Shown here: positions 63,824 to 64,000 of the stretch, in pieces
How the letters are laid out: each line of letters opens with the position of its first letter
Position numbering within the stretch: position 1 is the stretch's first letter
Origin: Xanthomonas phaseoli pv. phaseoli
Lineage (GTDB): Bacteria > Pseudomonadota > Gammaproteobacteria > Xanthomonadales > Xanthomonadaceae
Length of the DNA stretch: 64,000 bases
Reading direction: 5' to 3'
NCBI GenBank assembly: GCA_022749655.1
Contig: CP094244.1
Span: forward strand, 1-64,000
The notes under the pieces: generated by a model
The model's database searches: none
Told to the model about the DNA's origin: nothing
Seen by the model: the letters and a program-made list of their open reading frames with translations, nothing else
Translations under genes and position numbers: made by a program

Positions 63824-64000
63824 TCAGCTTTTTGCCAGTTTGGCGTTGGCCGGCATATCCCCAACAACCGCCATCGGTCGAGCCTCGCCCGGTAATCCCT
63901 GGTTGCGGAGCAGAGTAAATCCGTCCAACGGATCTTTCTCCAACAATAGATCGTTGAGACGTTTCAAGTCCTTAAACATTCTCGGTCTGTCGCGATTCCT
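63824..64000 (-). CDS. Hypothetical protein, 3' part, second copy
   Basis: C-terminal part of the gene at 4978-5454, running off the end of the window; its start lies beyond 64000 here. Confidence 0.55.
   Translation of the reverse strand, partial: RNRDRPRMFKDLKRLNDLLLEKDPLDGFTLLRNQGLPGEARPMAVVGDMPANAKLAKS

Noticed and set aside
58845..64000. A genuine 5-kb tandem duplication of transposon and virB1
   Set aside because: It begins and ends at the window borders and differs only by small indels, as expected for overlapping contig ends.
1..64000. tRNA, rRNA or TAL-effector genes
   Set aside because: No tRNA- or rRNA-like stretch and no 102-bp tandem repeats were seen.

Overview
The window is most likely a complete conjugative plasmid from a plant-pathogenic gamma-proteobacterium of the Xanthomonas type. 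The signs are high GC, a Xanthomonas-style RepA, TnXax1-like cassette ends, an avidin of the xanthavidin type, and plant-cell-wall and protein-degrading cargo. Bases 1-5154 recur at 58845-64000 and differ only by a handful of one-base, mostly homopolymer, indels. The simplest reading is one circle of about 58.85 kb with unresolved overlapping ends, so 58845-64000 is the same DNA as the start. Many genes carry single-base breaks at or near homopolymer runs (parA, tnpR, relaxase, traG, trbE, trbL, trbF, trbG, topB, the avidin and others). I read these mainly as consensus errors of long-read data rather than decay, and I give the intended frames.

Layout. 1-4354 (repeated at 58845-63200) is a nest of mobile DNA. 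A Tn3-family transposon (55301-61621 in its full copy) carries a toxin-antitoxin pair, a resolvase and a transposase. It sits inside a truncated IS3-family element, and its own tnpA is split by a second IS3-family element. 4350-5454 has a cut-off VirB1-type lytic transglycosylase and one unknown gene. 5455-7000 has no convincing gene. 7001-10432 is a set of small plasmid genes with one split by an IS256-family element. 10592-15593 is an IS-bounded accessory block with an acyltransferase, small secreted proteins, a second IS256 copy and a third IS3 copy. 15717-18786 is a BsuBI/PstI-type restriction-modification module with a small ribbon-helix-helix gene. 18842-23718 is a run of small plasmid genes, many placed behind copies of one palindromic operator. 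23899-25500 is replicon 1, 25907-27110 is partition (ParA, a ribbon-helix-helix partner and clustered GCATGC repeats), and 27116-34566 is transfer (DUF2840-TraF fusion, lytic transglycosylase, relaxase, coupling protein). 34544-36875 holds passenger genes including the avidin. 37281-38900 is replicon 2. 38923-50450 is an XRE regulator and a Trb-type mating-pair operon in the order trbB-C-D-E-J-(lipoproteins)-L-F-G-I, followed by topB.

topB is split at 51282 by a 3.29 kb transposase-less cassette (51283-54570) with about 90-bp hairpin ends and a perfect 5-bp target duplication. The cassette carries a secreted family-9 pectate lyase and a secreted zinc metallopeptidase. This mobile virulence cassette on a conjugative plasmid is the strongest biological story here. 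The two replicons share a leader peptide that overlaps repA and an RNA stem-loop whose arms differ between copies but still pair, which points to RNA-based copy control and to a history of plasmid fusion.
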